A stretch of 64,000 bases of DNA from Bacillus timonensis (GTDB lineage Bacteria > Bacillota > Bacilli > Bacillales > Bacillaceae_L), in NCBI GenBank assembly GCA_020171895.1, contig JAIVAN010000014.1, positions 1 to 64,000 of the forward strand, read 5' to 3'. Numbering within the stretch: the stretch's first letter is position 1; each line of letters opens with the position of its first letter. Shown in pieces: positions 9,898-19,915 of the stretch. The notes below the pieces were generated by a model. The model worked only from the letters and a program-made list of their open reading frames with translations, did not search any database and was not told the DNA's origin. A program made the translations under genes and the position numbers.

Positions 9898-10989
9898 ATG
9901 TTAAAACGAATTGTGCAGCTGTTTTTCCTAATTGTAGGAGGAATGTTAGGTATCTTTTTCATACCTGAATTATTTAAGCTGTTAAATATCGGTGATATTC
10001 CATTTTTCGATAAACCATATACGCTTGCTATCTTAGGTGCCATTATACTATTTATTACTACGTTTTGGTTGGTAGATTATATTGTAGGGTTAATTCGCTG
10101 GTTAGAGGAATCATTAGTAAAGGCTCCCGTAACAGATGTGCTATTTGGTAGTTTAGGACTTATTTTTGGCTTAATTGTCGCATTCTTAATTGTTATCCCT
10201 TTAGATCGAATTGAATTTATCGTTGTGAATACGGTTATTCCTATCTTTGTCACATTATTATTAGGTTACCTTGGCTTTCAAGTGGGCTTTAAAAAACGTG
10301 ATGAACTTGTCAACTTATTTTCAATTTCAAGTCGGATGAATAAGAAAAAAGGTACAGAAGATGAATTAGAAACTTTTGCTGAGAAATTAAAGATATTAGA
10401 TACAAGTGTTATTATTGACGGTCGTATTGCAGATATTTGTCAAACAGGTTTCTTAGAAGGAACAATCGTTATTCCGAGATTTGTTTTAGAGGAACTTCAG
10501 CATATTGCAGATTCCTCAGATGTACTAAAGCGAAATCGAGGAAGACGTGGGTTAGATATTTTAAACCGTATTCAAAAGGAACTTGCAATTAAAGTAGAAA
10601 TTTACGAAGGTGACTTTGAAGATATTCAAGAGGTTGATAGTAAGCTAGTAAAACTTGCGAAATTGACTTCAGGTATCGTCGTAACGAACGACTTTAATTT
10701 AAATAAAGTGTGTGAATTACAAAATGTAGCTGTTTTAAATATTAATGATCTTGCAAATGCTGTTAAACCAGTTGTTCTTCCTGGTGAGGAATTAGTAGTT
10801 CAAGTGATTAAAGATGGAAAAGAACATAACCAAGGAATCGCATACTTAGATGATGGAACGATGATTGTAGTTGAAGATGGAAGAGATTATATTGGCAAAC
10901 GCATCGAAGTATTAGTCACGAGTGTGTTACAAACATCTGCTGGACGAATGATTTTTGCCAAGCCTAAATTACTTGAAAAAGCGCTATAA
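9898..10989 (+). CDS. yacL: PIN/TRAM domain membrane protein YacL
   Basis: This 363-aa protein starts at an ATG after GGAGGAGG. The first ~145 residues contain four hydrophobic membrane segments. A PIN nuclease-type domain follows (~165-290) with acidic residues in [14 protein letters not shown] and [13 protein letters not shown]-terminal TRAM RNA-binding domain (~295-355) is also present. The layout suggests a membrane-anchored RNase or RNA-binding protein; its substrate is not established. Conserved between disA and ispD in Bacilli. Confidence 0.9.
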   Translation: MLKRIVQLFFLIVGGMLGIFFIPELFKLLNIGDIPFFDKPYTLAILGAIILFITTFWLVDYIVGLIRWLEESLVKAPVTDVLFGSLGLIFGLIVAFLIVIPLDRIEFIVVNTVIPIFVTLLLGYLGFQVGFKKRDELVNLFSISSRMNKKKGTEDELETFAEKLKILDTSVIIDGRIADICQTGFLEGTIVIPRFVLEELQHIADSSDVLKRNRGRRGLDILNRIQKELAIKVEIYEGDFEDIQEVDSKLVKLAKLTSGIVVTNDFNLNKVCELQNVAVLNINDLANAVKPVVLPGEELVVQVIKDGKEHNQGIAYLDDGTMIVVEDGRDYIGKRIEVLVTSVLQTSAGRMIFAKPKLLEKAL

Positions 10990-11001
10990 ACGATTAAATT
11001 G

Positions 11002-11037
11002 GGGAGGTTATCATTCATAATACCTCCTTTTTTTGTG
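11002..11037 (+). terminator. Terminator after yacL
   Basis: GGAGGT (11003-11008) pairs with ACCTCC (11022-11027), followed by TTTTTTT. It separates yacL from ispD. Confidence 0.82.
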
Positions 11038-11095
11038 TTTTTTTAACTTTTATTGTATAAGTGTAGTAGTAGATTGAAAAGCAAGGGGAATTTTT

Positions 11096-11782
11096 ATGAA
11101 CTATCAAGTAGTCATACCTGCAGCGGGACAAGGGAAGAGAATGAATGCTGGTAAAAATAAGCAGTTTATTTCTATTAAAGGCGTACCGGTCATCGTCAGA
11201 ACTTTGAAGGTGTTTGAAAGTGATGATTGGTGTGACGGTATGATCTTGTCAATTAATAAGAGTGAAGAAGATGAATTTAAGGCGCTATTCCAAACATACA
11301 ACATTACAAAAGTAAAAGCATTTGTCGATGGTGGAGCAGAACGTCAGCATAGTGTTTATAATGGGATTAAAGCTATCAAAAATTCAGAAATTGTTTTAGT
11401 GCATGACGGTGCGAGACCGTTTATCACCATAGATAAAATTCACGAGTTAGTAGAGGTCGCTAAAAGTAAGGGTGCATCCATTTTAGCTGTTCCAGTAAAA
11501 GATACAATCAAACAAGCATTTTCAGATCAAACGGTAGAAAAAACAGTGGAGCGATCAAATTTGTGGTCAGTACAAACACCTCAGGCTTTTCATTATGATG
11601 TAATAAGAAATGCACATGAAATCGCTGATAGAGATGAATTCTTAGGGACGGATGATGCTAGTTTAGTTGAGCGGTTAGGTAGAAACATCCAAATTATTAT
11701 TGGAGATTATCAAAACATTAAATTAACAACCCCAGATGACCTTATCTTTGCTGAAGCAATCTTAAATCAATGGAAAAAATAG
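11096..11782 (+). CDS. ispD: 2-C-methyl-D-erythritol 4-phosphate cytidylyltransferase
   Basis: This 228-aa enzyme of the non-mevalonate isoprenoid pathway couples MEP to CTP. The N-terminal nucleotide-binding loop [16 protein letters not shown] (~8-23) is clear, as are VHDGARPF (~101-108) and the C-terminal TTPDD motif. ATG 11096 follows AAGGGG. Its 3' end carries the region from which ispF is translated. The pair acts in sequence in the pathway with IspE between them; ispE is not in the window. Confidence 0.96.
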   Translation: MNYQVVIPAAGQGKRMNAGKNKQFISIKGVPVIVRTLKVFESDDWCDGMILSINKSEEDEFKALFQTYNITKVKAFVDGGAERQHSVYNGIKAIKNSEIVLVHDGARPFITIDKIHELVEVAKSKGASILAVPVKDTIKQAFSDQTVEKTVERSNLWSVQTPQAFHYDVIRNAHEIADRDEFLGTDDASLVERLGRNIQIIIGDYQNIKLTTPDDLIFAEAILNQWKK

Positions 11783-11802
11783 AAAATAGAAGGAGAATTA
11801 GT

Positions 11803-12285
11803 ATGTTTCGAATTGGACAAGGATTTGATGTACATCAATTAGTAGAAGGACGTCCACTTATCATTGGTGGAATCGAGATACCTTTTGAAAAGGGGTTATT
11901 AGGCCATTCTGATGCTGATGTGCTATTACATACAATTGCTGATGCATGTTTAGGAGCAATTGCTGCTGGAGACATCGGAAAACACTTTCCTGATACCGAT
12001 CCAACCTTTAAGGATGCAGACTCAGCTGTATTGTTGCAGCATGTATGGAATAAAGTAAAGGAAGAGGGCTATCAATTAGGGAATGTTGATTGCACAATTA
12101 TCGCTCAAATGCCCAAGATGGCTCCATACATCAATCAAATGAGAGAAAGAATCGCAGACTTGTTAGAAGCTCCTGTTAATCTAGTGAATGTAAAGGCAAC
12201 GACAACAGAAAAGTTAGGGTTTACTGGAAGAGGAGAAGGCATTGCTTCACAAGCGGTTGTGTTACTACAAAAAAGTTCACTTTGA
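11803..12285 (+). CDS. ispF: 2-C-methyl-D-erythritol 2,4-cyclodiphosphate synthase
   Basis: The protein is 160 aa from ATG 11803, behind AAGGAGAA and giving the typical [13 protein letters not shown] start; a longer frame from 11770 overlaps ispD and has no family match. Metal ligands D9 and H11 of GFDVH are present, as is the [18 protein letters not shown] block (~37-54). It cyclises the IspE product to MEcPP. Lies 20 nt after ispD, one transcription unit. Confidence 0.96.
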   Translation: MFRIGQGFDVHQLVEGRPLIIGGIEIPFEKGLLGHSDADVLLHTIADACLGAIAAGDIGKHFPDTDPTFKDADSAVLLQHVWNKVKEEGYQLGNVDCTIIAQMPKMAPYINQMRERIADLLEAPVNLVNVKATTTEKLGFTGRGEGIASQAVVLLQKSSL

Positions 12286-12346
12286 TAAAGCTTTATACAG
12301 ATGATAAAATAAGCATGATTTTTATATCTATTCGGAGGGTAAATAT

Positions 12347-13804
12347 ATGTCAAATGATATTAGAGTGAGATATGCACCAAGTCCTACTGGACATTTACAT
12401 ATTGGAAATGCAAGAACTGCATTATTTAATTATCTTTTTGCCAAAAATCAAAATGGTAAGTTCATCATTAGGATTGAAGATACAGACAAGAAGCGTAACA
12501 TAGAGGGTGGAGAAGAAAGTCAATTAAAATACTTAAAATGGTTAGGAATTGAATGGGACGAAAGCACAGATGTTGGTGGGGAATATGGTCCATACAGACA
12601 GTCTGAGCGAAATGACATATATAGAAAGTATTATGAAGAATTACTAGAAAAAGGACTTGCTTATAAATGTTATTGTACAGAAGAGGAGTTAGAAAAAGAG
12701 CGTGAGGAACAAATCGCGCGTGGTGAAAACCCTCAATATTCTGGAAAACATCGTGATTTATCAGTAGAAGAATGTGATGAATTAGAAAAACAAGGCTTAC
12801 AGCCAAGTATTCGTTTTAGAGTACCAGAAAATAAACAATTTATTTTTAAGGATATGGTAAAGGGAGAAATCTCATTTGATTCGGCAGAAATGGGAGATTT
12901 CGTAATTGTAAAAAAGGATGGTACACCAACTTATAATTTCGCAGTAGCTGTTGATGACCATCTTATGAAAATTAGCCATGTTCTTCGTGGAGAAGACCAT
13001 ATCTCAAATACACCCAAACAAATGATGATCTATGAGGCATTTAATTGGGAAATCCCTCAATTTGGTCATATGACACTCATTGTGAATGAAAATAAGAAGA
13101 AGTTAAGTAAACGTGATGAGTCTATTATACAATTCATTGAGCAATATGAAGAATTAGGCTACTTACCTGAGGCATTATTCAACTTTATTGGTTTGCTTGG
13201 ATGGTCTCCTGGTGGGGAAGAAGAAATCTTCACAAAAGAAGGATTTATTGAGATTTTTGATGCGAATCGTTTATCAAAGTCACCTGCTGTATTTGATACA
13301 AACAAACTGATGTGGATGAATAATCAATATGTGAAGCAAATTAATACTGAAAGATTAGTCGAATTGTCTCTTCCACATTTAATAAAAGCAGGCCGTTTAC
13401 CAGGAGATATGACAAACGAGCAAAAAGAGTGGGCTACAGAACTCATTGCCTTACATCAAGAAAAAATGAGTTTTGGAGCGGAGATTGTTGAATTAACAGA
13501 GTTATTCTTTAAACAAGAATTAGAATATGAAGAAGAAGCAAAAGTAGTATTATCTCAAGAGCAAGTTCCTGAAGTCTTAAAGTCCTTCCTAGAAGAAATA
13601 GAAGCAATGGAATTATTTGAGGTTGAAGCGATAAAAGTTGCAATGAAGGCTGTACAAAAATCAACTGGCCAAAAAGGAAAAAATCTATTTATGCCAATTC
13701 GAGTAGCAACGACTGGTCAGACTCACGGCCCAGATTTACCAAAAGCAATACATTTACTAGGTAAAGAAACGATAATTACAAGAATTAGAAGCATTATTGG
13801 TTAA
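12347..13804 (+). CDS. gltX: Glutamyl-tRNA synthetase
   Basis: This 485-aa class I synthetase is of usual bacterial length. The HIGH-type motif [17 protein letters not shown] lies at ~11-27 and the KMSKS-type motif KKLSKRDES near residue 250. Helical anticodon-binding C-terminal third. ATG 12347 follows CGGAGGG. In Bacillus it charges tRNA-Glu and also tRNA-Gln for later amidation by GatCAB; that is family knowledge, not visible here. Followed by the cysE T-box. Confidence 0.97.
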   Translation: MSNDIRVRYAPSPTGHLHIGNARTALFNYLFAKNQNGKFIIRIEDTDKKRNIEGGEESQLKYLKWLGIEWDESTDVGGEYGPYRQSERNDIYRKYYEELLEKGLAYKCYCTEEELEKEREEQIARGENPQYSGKHRDLSVEECDELEKQGLQPSIRFRVPENKQFIFKDMVKGEISFDSAEMGDFVIVKKDGTPTYNFAVAVDDHLMKISHVLRGEDHISNTPKQMMIYEAFNWEIPQFGHMTLIVNENKKKLSKRDESIIQFIEQYEELGYLPEALFNFIGLLGWSPGGEEEIFTKEGFIEIFDANRLSKSPAVFDTNKLMWMNNQYVKQINTERLVELSLPHLIKAGRLPGDMTNEQKEWATELIALHQEKMSFGAEIVELTELFFKQELEYEEEAKVVLSQEQVPEVLKSFLEEIEAMELFEVEAIKVAMKAVQKSTGQKGKNLFMPIRVATTGQTHGPDLPKAIHLLGKETIITRIRSIIG

Positions 13805-13844
13805 CTTTTTACATGAAATGTAATATAGTGAGTATATAATAATC

Positions 13845-14110
13845 GTAAAGTGTTGATGAGGAGAGTAAAAAAGTATTTGCTAATAAGAGAGAACCATCAC
13901 CGGCTGAAAGTGGTTTAAGTAAAATGCTTTTTGAAGTGCACCTCAGAGTCTCTTTTTGAACGAAATGATTTTGTTTTCAGTAGATTAGAGCGGATACTCT
14001 CCGTTACAAGAGTTAGAGTTGAGACACATGTATTTCTTTAAGTGTCTAAACAGAGTGGAACCGCGCATACAAGGCGTCTCTGTGCTATAAGCAGAGGCGT
14101 CTTTTTATAT
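13845..14110 (+). promoter_or_regulatory. Cysteine-specific T-box riboswitch upstream of cysE-cysS
   Basis: The conserved T-box core AGTGGAACCGCG lies at 14054-14065. The terminator AAGGCGTCTCTG/CAGAGGCGTCTT (14071-14082/14092-14103) is followed by a T-run. A Stem I region lies at 13845-13985 with a candidate specifier TGC at 13937-13939 in the context GAAG-TGC-ACC, a cysteine codon that fits the downstream genes. Uncharged tRNA-Cys would stabilise the antiterminator and let cysE-cysS be read. A TATAAT at 13835-13840 is the likely -10. The 5' boundary is approximate. Confidence 0.92.
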
Positions 14111-14144
14111 GGATTTTTTCATGAAGTAGCTTGGAGGGAACAAG

Positions 14145-14786
14145 ATGTTAAAAATGATAAGGGATGATATACAGGTTGTATTTGAACAGGACCCTGCAGC
14201 ACGTAGTTATTTGGAAGTGGTATTAACGTATTCTGGGCTCCATGCAATTTGGGCACACAGAATCGCGCATAGTCTTTTTAAGCGAAAGCTGTTTTTTTGG
14301 GCACGCGTCGTTTCACAAATTAGCCGATTCTTTACAGGGATTGAAATTCATCCAGGCGCAAAGATAGGAAGAAGGTTCTTTATTGATCATGGGATGGGTG
14401 TTGTCATTGGTGAGACTTGTGAAATAGGAGATAATGTTACCGTATTCCAAGGTGTCACGTTAGGTGGAACAGGGAAAGAGAAGGGGAAACGTCATCCAAC
14501 AATTTTAGATAATGCGTTAATCGCTACAGGTGCAAAGGTTTTAGGAAATATAACAATAGGGGAAAATTCGAAAGTAGGAGCGGGATCGGTTGTTTTGAAG
14601 GATGTGCCTGCTAATTCGACAGTGGTAGGAATTCCTGGGCGTGTAGTCATACAAGATGGGGTACGTATAAATAAAGATTTAAACCATTGTGATTTACCTG
14701 ATCCGGTTGCCGACCGTTTAATCGAGCTAGAAAATGAAATTAAATTACTACGAAAAGAACTTCTTCAGAAAGTGGAGGTAAAGTAA
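14145..14786 (+). CDS. cysE: Serine O-acetyltransferase
   Basis: This 213-aa enzyme makes O-acetylserine from serine and acetyl-CoA, the first step of cysteine synthesis. The N-terminal helical domain (1-70) is followed by left-handed beta-helix hexapeptide repeats: [22 protein letters not shown] (~67-88), [14 protein letters not shown] and [22 protein letters not shown]. This is the short form typical of Bacilli. ATG 14145 follows GGAGGG. Controlled by the T-box above and abutting cysS. Confidence 0.96.
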   Translation: MLKMIRDDIQVVFEQDPAARSYLEVVLTYSGLHAIWAHRIAHSLFKRKLFFWARVVSQISRFFTGIEIHPGAKIGRRFFIDHGMGVVIGETCEIGDNVTVFQGVTLGGTGKEKGKRHPTILDNALIATGAKVLGNITIGENSKVGAGSVVLKDVPANSTVVGIPGRVVIQDGVRINKDLNHCDLPDPVADRLIELENEIKLLRKELLQKVEVK

Positions 14787-16184
14787 ATGACGATTCAAAT
14801 TTATAATACATTATCGAGAAAGAAAGAAACATTCGTACCGATTGAAGAGAACAAGGTAAAGATGTATGTGTGTGGTCCAACCGTGTATAACTACATACAC
14901 ATAGGCAATGCAAGACCAGCTATTGTGTTTGATACAGTAAGGAGATATTTTGAATTCAGCGGCTATGAAGTGAATTTTGTATCTAACTTTACGGATGTAG
15001 ATGATAAGTTAATCCGAGTAGCAAATGAATTAGGGGAAGATGTGCCAACAATTGCTGACCGATTTATTGAAGCGTATTTTGAAGATGTTTCTGCTTTAGG
15101 ATGCAAAAAAGCAGATGTACACCCTCGCGTAACAGAAAGTATAGATATCATCGTTGAATTCATTGAAAAATTGATTGAGAAAGGGTATGCGTACGAATCA
15201 AATGGAGATGTTTACTTTAAAACAAGATCTTTCGAAGGGTATGGTAAGCTATCACATCAATCAATTGATGAACTTCGTCTTGGTTCAAGGATTGAAGTAG
15301 GAGAAAATAAACAAGATTCTCTTGATTTTGTATTATGGAAAGCAGCCAAGCAGGGAGAAATCTCATGGCCAAGTCCTTGGGGACATGGAAGACCAGGTTG
15401 GCATATTGAATGCTCAGCGATGGCTAAAAAATATTTAGGAGATACAATTGATATCCATGCCGGTGGGCAGGATTTAGCATTTCCGCATCATGAAAATGAA
15501 ATCGCACAATCGGAAGCATTAAACGAAAAATCATTCGCTAATTATTGGATGCATAATGGATATATAAATATAGATAATGAGAAAATGTCAAAGTCATTAG
15601 GAAATTTTGTCCTTGTACATGACATTATTAAGCAAGTTGATCCACAGTTAATCAGATTTTTCATGTTATCTGTTCATTATCGTCACCCGATCAATTACAG
15701 TGAAGAGTTGCTTGAAAGCACAAAGAATGGATTAGAAAGACTTAGAACCTCATTTGGAAATCTAAAAGACAGATTACGTAGTAGTTCAAATCTTGCGAAC
15801 GATAATGAAAGTTGGTTAGAGAAAATAAAAAATCATCGTAAAGAGTTCATTGCATCAATGAATGATGATTTTAATACAGCAAATGCTATCTCTGTCCTGT
15901 TTAATCTTTCTAAAGATGCCAATTATTATTTGCAAAATAAAAACACAAATGAAGAAGTATTACATGCATTTATTCAGGAGTTTGAGGCGTTATTTGGTGT
16001 GTTAGGTTTAACGTTAGAAGAGAATCTATTGCTTGATGAAGAGATTGAAGCACTCATTCAACAAAGAATTGAGGCCCGTAAAAATCGTGATTTTGCTCTC
16101 TCCGATAAAATAAGAGATGAATTAAAAGAAAAAAATATCATATTGGAGGATACTCCTCAAGGTACTAGATGGAAAAGAGGATAG
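14787..16184 (+). CDS. cysS: Cysteinyl-tRNA synthetase
   Basis: This 465-aa class I synthetase directly abuts cysE (0 nt gap). Its HIGH motif is IHIGNARPA (~36-44) and its KMSKS motif is KMSKSLGNF (~266-274). The zinc site uses C28 of CGPTVYNY plus the WHIECSAM and HHENEIAQ segments. It charges tRNA-Cys. Co-expression with cysE under one cysteine T-box ties cysteine synthesis to its use in translation. Confidence 0.97.
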   Translation: MTIQIYNTLSRKKETFVPIEENKVKMYVCGPTVYNYIHIGNARPAIVFDTVRRYFEFSGYEVNFVSNFTDVDDKLIRVANELGEDVPTIADRFIEAYFEDVSALGCKKADVHPRVTESIDIIVEFIEKLIEKGYAYESNGDVYFKTRSFEGYGKLSHQSIDELRLGSRIEVGENKQDSLDFVLWKAAKQGEISWPSPWGHGRPGWHIECSAMAKKYLGDTIDIHAGGQDLAFPHHENEIAQSEALNEKSFANYWMHNGYINIDNEKMSKSLGNFVLVHDIIKQVDPQLIRFFMLSVHYRHPINYSEELLESTKNGLERLRTSFGNLKDRLRSSSNLANDNESWLEKIKNHRKEFIASMNDDFNTANAISVLFNLSKDANYYLQNKNTNEEVLHAFIQEFEALFGVLGLTLEENLLLDEEIEALIQQRIEARKNRDFALSDKIRDELKEKNIILEDTPQGTRWKRG

Positions 16185-16190
16185 AACAGA

Positions 16191-16595
16191 ATGTTATCTT
16201 TCAATAATAATATCGATGTTAATCAGTTAAATAGTTTAGCCCTTGCGTATATGGGTGATTCTGTATTTGAGGTATATGTGAGAAGGCATTTACTGATAAA
16301 AGGAAATGTCCGACCAAATCAGCTTCACAATATTGCCAAAAGATATGTGTCAGCAAAAGGACAGGCTAATGTTATTCATAAACTTATGGAAAAACAATTT
16401 TTATCCGAGATTGAGACAGCAGTTGTAAAACGTGGGAGAAATGCGAAGAGTGGGACGATCCCTAAAAATACAGATGTGCAAACGTATCGCTACAGCACTG
16501 CTTTTGAGGCATTAATTGGATTTCATTATCTCCACCAGAATATAGAACGAGTTGAAGAAATTATACAAGAAACGTTTTTACTAATAGAAGAATAA
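16191..16595 (+). CDS. mrnC: Mini-ribonuclease III
   Basis: This 134-aa RNase III catalytic domain lacks a double-stranded RNA-binding domain. The signature [19 protein letters not shown] (~18-36) holds the catalytic acidic residues, and [12 protein letters not shown] (~104-115) provides the second set. The known role is maturation of 23S rRNA ends. It lies 6 nt after cysS and 14 nt before rlmB, so it sits in an rRNA-processing cluster. Confidence 0.96.
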   Translation: MLSFNNNIDVNQLNSLALAYMGDSVFEVYVRRHLLIKGNVRPNQLHNIAKRYVSAKGQANVIHKLMEKQFLSEIETAVVKRGRNAKSGTIPKNTDVQTYRYSTAFEALIGFHYLHQNIERVEEIIQETFLLIEE

Positions 16596-16609
16596 GGAGG
16601 AGAGTTTCT

Positions 16610-17353
16610 ATGTCTCAGGATTATGTCATTGGAAAAAATCCAGTTATAGAATCATTAAGATCCGGTCGTGAGATCAATAAAATATGGATTGCAGAGGGGT
16701 CACAAAGAGGACAGATGAATGTTGTGACCCAGTTAGCAAAAGAGCAAGGCGTATTAGTGCAATTCGTTCCAAAAAAGAAAATCGACCAAATGGTTGAAGG
16801 AAATCACCAAGGTGTTGTTGCACAGGTTGCTGCATATGAATACGCAGAGGTAGATGATATTTTTAAGAGAGCTGAAGAAAAAGGGGAGGAACCTTTCATC
16901 ATTATTTTAGATGAAATAGAAGACCCTCATAACCTTGGGTCAATATTAAGAACTGCGGATTCTACCGGTGCTCATGGTGTCATTATTCCTAAAAGAAGAG
17001 CAGTCGGGTTAACTGCAACGGTAGCAAAAGCGTCTACTGGCGCAATTGAATATGTTCCTGTTGCTCGTGTAACGAATATGGCGAGAACGATTGAAGAACT
17101 TAAAGAACGAGGCGTATGGATAGTAGGAACAGATGCAAAAGGAAAGGAAGACTATCGAAGCATTGATGGTAAAATGCCTGTAGGCTTAGTAATCGGAAGT
17201 GAAGGTAAGGGGATGGGAAGACTCATAAAAGAGAAGTGCGATTTTTTAATACACCTACCTATGGTAGGAAAAGTCACTTCGTTAAATGCATCAGTGGCTG
17301 CAGGTCTATTGATGTATGAGGTATATCGTAAACGAAATCCTCTAGGGGGATAA
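16610..17353 (+). CDS. rlmB: 23S rRNA (guanosine-2'-O-)-methyltransferase RlmB
   Basis: This 247-aa SPOUT-class enzyme has an N-terminal substrate-binding domain (to ~75). It is followed by a knotted SpoU domain with DPHNLGSILRTADSTGAHG (~104-122), GLVIGSEGKGM and LNASVAAGLLMYE near the end. It 2'-O-methylates a conserved G in 23S rRNA domain V; the exact position is inferred from E. coli. Strong AGGAGGAG site. Conserved between mrnC and rae1. Confidence 0.94.
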   Translation: MSQDYVIGKNPVIESLRSGREINKIWIAEGSQRGQMNVVTQLAKEQGVLVQFVPKKKIDQMVEGNHQGVVAQVAAYEYAEVDDIFKRAEEKGEEPFIIILDEIEDPHNLGSILRTADSTGAHGVIIPKRRAVGLTATVAKASTGAIEYVPVARVTNMARTIEELKERGVWIVGTDAKGKEDYRSIDGKMPVGLVIGSEGKGMGRLIKEKCDFLIHLPMVGKVTSLNASVAAGLLMYEVYRKRNPLGG

Positions 17354-17358
17354 GCAGG

Positions 17359-17865
17359 ATGGATATCCTTCTCGTTGATGGATATAACATTATAGGTGCG
17401 TGGCCCGAGTTAAGAAAGTTAAAGAATGAAAATCTTGCTTCATCTCGGGACACTTTAGTGGAAAAAATGGCCGAGTACCAAGCTTTTACTGGTTACAGAG
17501 TCATTGTTGTATTTGATGCCCATCTTTCACAAGGATTAGAAAAGAAAAATAAGAAGTATAGTGTAGAAGTTATTTTCACTAGGGAAAATGAAACTGCGGA
17601 TGAACGCATTGAAAAACTAGCTAAAAGCTTAAATAACGTAAGAACCCAGGTGCATGTTGCTACGTCAGATTTTACCGAACAATGGGCAATATTTGGACAA
17701 GGTGCGTTGCGAAAGTCTGCTCGTGAATTATTAACGGAAATGGAAAGTATTGAAAAAAGTATAGAAAAAAAGGTGAAAAATACGTATCAAAAAAAGTCTA
17801 ATTCAAAAATCTCCCTTCCAGATGAAGTTGCTGAAATTTTCGAAAAATGGAGACGAGAGAAGTGA
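17359..17865 (+). CDS. rae1: NYN-domain ribosome-dependent endoribonuclease Rae1 (YacP)
   Basis: This 168-aa protein is a PIN-like NYN nuclease: DILLVDGYNIIGAWPEL at the N-terminus, VVFDAHLS (~50-57) and the TADERIEKLA region supply acidic residues. The B. subtilis homologue cleaves mRNA inside the ribosomal A site. Lysine-rich, probably flexible segment ~133-152. ATG 17359 lies 5 nt after rlmB, in the same operon. Confidence 0.92.
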   Translation: MDILLVDGYNIIGAWPELRKLKNENLASSRDTLVEKMAEYQAFTGYRVIVVFDAHLSQGLEKKNKKYSVEVIFTRENETADERIEKLAKSLNNVRTQVHVATSDFTEQWAIFGQGALRKSARELLTEMESIEKSIEKKVKNTYQKKSNSKISLPDEVAEIFEKWRREK

Positions 17866-17872
17866 ACACCTG

Positions 17873-17902
17873 TTGACGCTTACAAAACAAGTCCTGTATA
17901 AT
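17873..17902 (+). promoter_or_regulatory. SigA promoter of sigH
   Basis: TTGACG (17873-17878) and TATAAT (17897-17902) are separated by 18 nt, starting 8 nt after rae1. This places the start near 17909, giving a leader of about 28 nt before the GTG at 17937. Confidence 0.8.
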
Positions 17903-17936
17903 ATTGTTATCTACATGTGCGGTCGGGGGGATCGGT

Positions 17937-18587
17937 GTGATTTCAAACTTCGAAGGTCAAGTCAACGGGTTATATGAACGACTAGAGGATGAAGAAGTAG
18001 TAGAATTGGTTCATAACGGTCAAAGTGAAGCACTAGATTATCTGATAAATAAATATAAAAACTTTGTTCGTGCAAAAGCAAGATCTTATTTTTTGATAGG
18101 TGCAGATAGAGAAGACATTGTACAAGAAGGTATGATTGGTCTTTATAAGGCTATAAGGGATTTCAAAGAGGACAAGCTCACATCCTTTAAAGCATTTGCT
18201 GAATTATGTATTACGAGACAGATTATTACTGCCATAAAAACAGCTACGAGACAAAAGCATATTCCGTTAAATTCTTACGTTTCTTTGGACAAGCCTATTT
18301 ATGATGAAGAGTCTGATAGAACTTTAATGGATGTCATTTCTGGTGCAAAAGTGATGGACCCAGAAGAATTAATTATCAATCAAGAAAAATTCGATGACAT
18401 AGAAGTGAAGATGGCGGAACTCCTTAGCGATCTAGAAAGAAAAGTCTTGGCTTTATATTTGGACGGACGTTCATATCAAGAAATATCAGAAGATTTAAAT
18501 AGGCATGTAAAATCAATAGATAATGCCCTTCAACGTGTTAAAAGAAAGCTTGAGAGATATTTGGAGTTGAGAGAAATCACACTCTAG
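17937..18587 (+). CDS. sigH: RNA polymerase sigma-H factor (stationary phase and sporulation)
   Basis: The protein is 216 aa from GTG 17937, right after a GGGGGG ribosome site; upstream codons lie before or inside the promoter leader. Sigma region 2 covers ALDYLINKYKNFVRAKARSYFLIGADREDIVQEGMIGLYKAI (about 30-70). Region 4 is the helix-turn-helix ILDG-type segment LDGRSYQEISEDLNRHVKSIDNALQRVK near the end. SigH drives early sporulation and competence genes in Bacillus. Adjacent to its own SigA promoter. Confidence 0.97.
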   Translation: MISNFEGQVNGLYERLEDEEVVELVHNGQSEALDYLINKYKNFVRAKARSYFLIGADREDIVQEGMIGLYKAIRDFKEDKLTSFKAFAELCITRQIITAIKTATRQKHIPLNSYVSLDKPIYDEESDRTLMDVISGAKVMDPEELIINQEKFDDIEVKMAELLSDLERKVLALYLDGRSYQEISEDLNRHVKSIDNALQRVKRKLERYLELREITL

Positions 18588-18699
18588 TAAACTTATATTA
18601 AAGGTTCGTATTAACATTCGTAAATTGTCAACGAACTAAACTGTACTCATTAACTATAGTGGCTAATTTTGAGGGCCTATAACATCTCCTAAACTTAAG

Positions 18700-18727
18700 T
18701 TGACATATAAATTAAGCTTGTGATAAA
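18700..18727 (+). promoter_or_regulatory. Candidate promoter before rpmG
   Basis: TTGACA (18700-18705), 16 nt, then GATAAA (18722-18727) with an extended TG (18719-18720). It lies in the 211-nt gap between sigH and rpmG. Moderate match. Confidence 0.5.
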
Positions 18728-18798
18728 GTTTTTAAGGAAATTAGAGATCATATTTTATATTTTATTCTTTAAAAAATTTATTAAGCGGGAGAGTTTCT

Positions 18799-18948
18799 AT
18801 GACTAAAAAAGTGACTCTAGCTTGTAATGATTGTGGAAGTAGAAATTACTCGACAGCAAAAAATAGTAAGAACTTAGTGGAACGCCTTGAAATAAATAAA
18901 TTCTGCAAAACTTGCAACAAGCACACTACCCACCGAGAAACAAAATAA
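18799..18948 (+). CDS. rpmG: 50S ribosomal protein L33 (zinc-binding type)
   Basis: This small 49-aa gene was read by hand. It encodes [17 protein letters not shown], a basic middle, then [14 protein letters not shown]. Both CXXC pairs (CNDC, CKTC) are intact, so it is the zinc-containing C+ paralogue, expected to be used when zinc is plentiful. The ATG follows GCGGGAGAG. Its place directly before secE and nusG matches the rpmGB locus of B. subtilis. Confidence 0.95.
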   Translation: MTKKVTLACNDCGSRNYSTAKNSKNLVERLEINKFCKTCNKHTTHRETK

Positions 18949-19004
18949 GTAATAACAACACATGAATTTACTGGGGTGTCCCAATCTATTTGGAGGTTAC
19001 GATT

Positions 19005-19187
19005 ATGCAAAACTTATCTAGGTTTTTTCGCGGTGTAATACGTGAAATGAAAAAAGTTAGCTGGCCAAAACAAAAAGAGCTAACTAGATATACAATTATT
19101 GTTATGAGTACAGTCATTTTTGTTTCTGTGTTTTTTGCAGTAATTGACTTAGGAATTTCTGAAATAATTCGTTTAGTACTTGAATAA
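19005..19187 (+). CDS. secE: Preprotein translocase subunit SecE
   Basis: The protein is 60 aa from ATG 19005 (GGAGG 8 nt before); an in-frame upstream codon at 18990 overlaps the ribosome site. It is the short single-membrane-helix form of Gram-positives: the amphipathic REMKKVSWPKQKELTRYT segment (~13-30), then one hydrophobic helix (~31-55). It clamps SecY in the membrane; secY is at 45346 in this window. Confidence 0.95.
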   Translation: MQNLSRFFRGVIREMKKVSWPKQKELTRYTIIVMSTVIFVSVFFAVIDLGISEIIRLVLE

Positions 19188-19232
19188 GTCCTATTGACTC
19201 ATGGTATAATGATGGATAATACAGGAAGACCC

Positions 19233-19257
19233 AAAAGCCCGGTAACGGGTTTTTTTA
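19233..19257 (+). terminator. Terminator-like hairpin between secE and nusG
   Basis: AAAAGCCCG and CGGG-TTTTTT flank a GTAA tetraloop (19233-19257). It resembles an intrinsic terminator with a short, stable GC stem. It would reduce read-through from secE into nusG, so nusG may be partly uncoupled from the upstream genes. Confidence 0.7.
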
Positions 19258-19342
19258 ATTGGAAACAACTCAAGCATCACTTTTAGTATGATGAGGTAAC
19301 GAATAGAACGATCGCATACTTTGCGGAAATTCAATATGATTT

Positions 19343-19371
19343 GAGGAGGGAAGGACATTTTGTCCTAAAAA
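19343..19371 (+). promoter_or_regulatory. Unusual translation start region of nusG: hairpin and mini-uORF between SD and ATG
   Basis: The GAGGAGGG site (19343-19350) is 21 nt from the nusG ATG (19372), too far for normal initiation. Between them lies AGGACA-TTT-TGTCCT (19352-19366), a perfect 6-bp hairpin that would bring the SD to about 6 nt from the ATG if folded. The same stretch contains TTG-TCC-TAA (19360-19368), a two-codon frame whose TTG sits 9 nt from the SD. The in-frame TAA proves nusG starts at 19372 and not earlier. Confidence 0.7.
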
Positions 19372-19905
19372 ATGGAGAAAAACTGGTACGTTGTTCATAC
19401 TTATTCAGGGTATGAAAACAAAGTGAAAGCAAATTTAGAAAAACGTGTAGAATCAATGGGGATGCAAGATAAAATCTTTCGAGTAGTAGTTCCTGAAGAT
19501 GAAGAAACAGATATCAAAAATGGTAAAAAGAAAATCGTAAAAAGAAAAGTATTCCCTGGTTATGTTTTAGTTGAAATTATTATGACGGATGACTCTTGGT
19601 ATGTTGTAAGAAATACACCTGGTGTTACGGGTTTTGTAGGTTCATCAGGATCAGGTTCAAAGCCAACGCCATTATTACCAGAAGAGGTAACTTTCATCCT
19701 TAAGAGAATGGGTATGGAAGAAAAGTATGTTGACATTGACTTTGAATTAAAAGAAACAGTAAAAGTAAAAGAAGGTCCTTTTGCTAACTTTACTGGTTCT
19801 ATCGAAGACATAGATTTAGACAAGCATAAAGTTAAAGTGCATGTAAATATGTTTGGCAGAGAAACACCAGTTGAGTTGGATTTTTCACAAATTGAAAAAA
19901 TCTAA
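19372..19905 (+). CDS. nusG: Transcription termination/antitermination factor NusG
   Basis: This 177-aa protein has an N-terminal NGN domain (EKNWYVVHTYSGYENKVKAN..., to ~115) that binds the RNA polymerase clamp, including the FPGYVLVE core. A C-terminal KOW domain (VKEGPFANFTGSIEDIDLDK, ~125-145) follows. In Bacilli NusG promotes pausing at T-rich sites. It lies between secE and rplK, as in most bacteria. The spacing to its ribosome site is odd. Confidence 0.97.
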   Translation: MEKNWYVVHTYSGYENKVKANLEKRVESMGMQDKIFRVVVPEDEETDIKNGKKKIVKRKVFPGYVLVEIIMTDDSWYVVRNTPGVTGFVGSSGSGSKPTPLLPEEVTFILKRMGMEEKYVDIDFELKETVKVKEGPFANFTGSIEDIDLDKHKVKVHVNMFGRETPVELDFSQIEKI

Positions 19906-19915
19906 AATGAAAAAC

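Noticed and set aside
19194-19222. Promoter between secE and nusG (TTGACT with TATAAT or TAATAC)
   Set aside because: TATAAT lies only 5 nt from TTGACT, and the alternative would start transcription about 10 nt before the terminator hairpin; not convincing.
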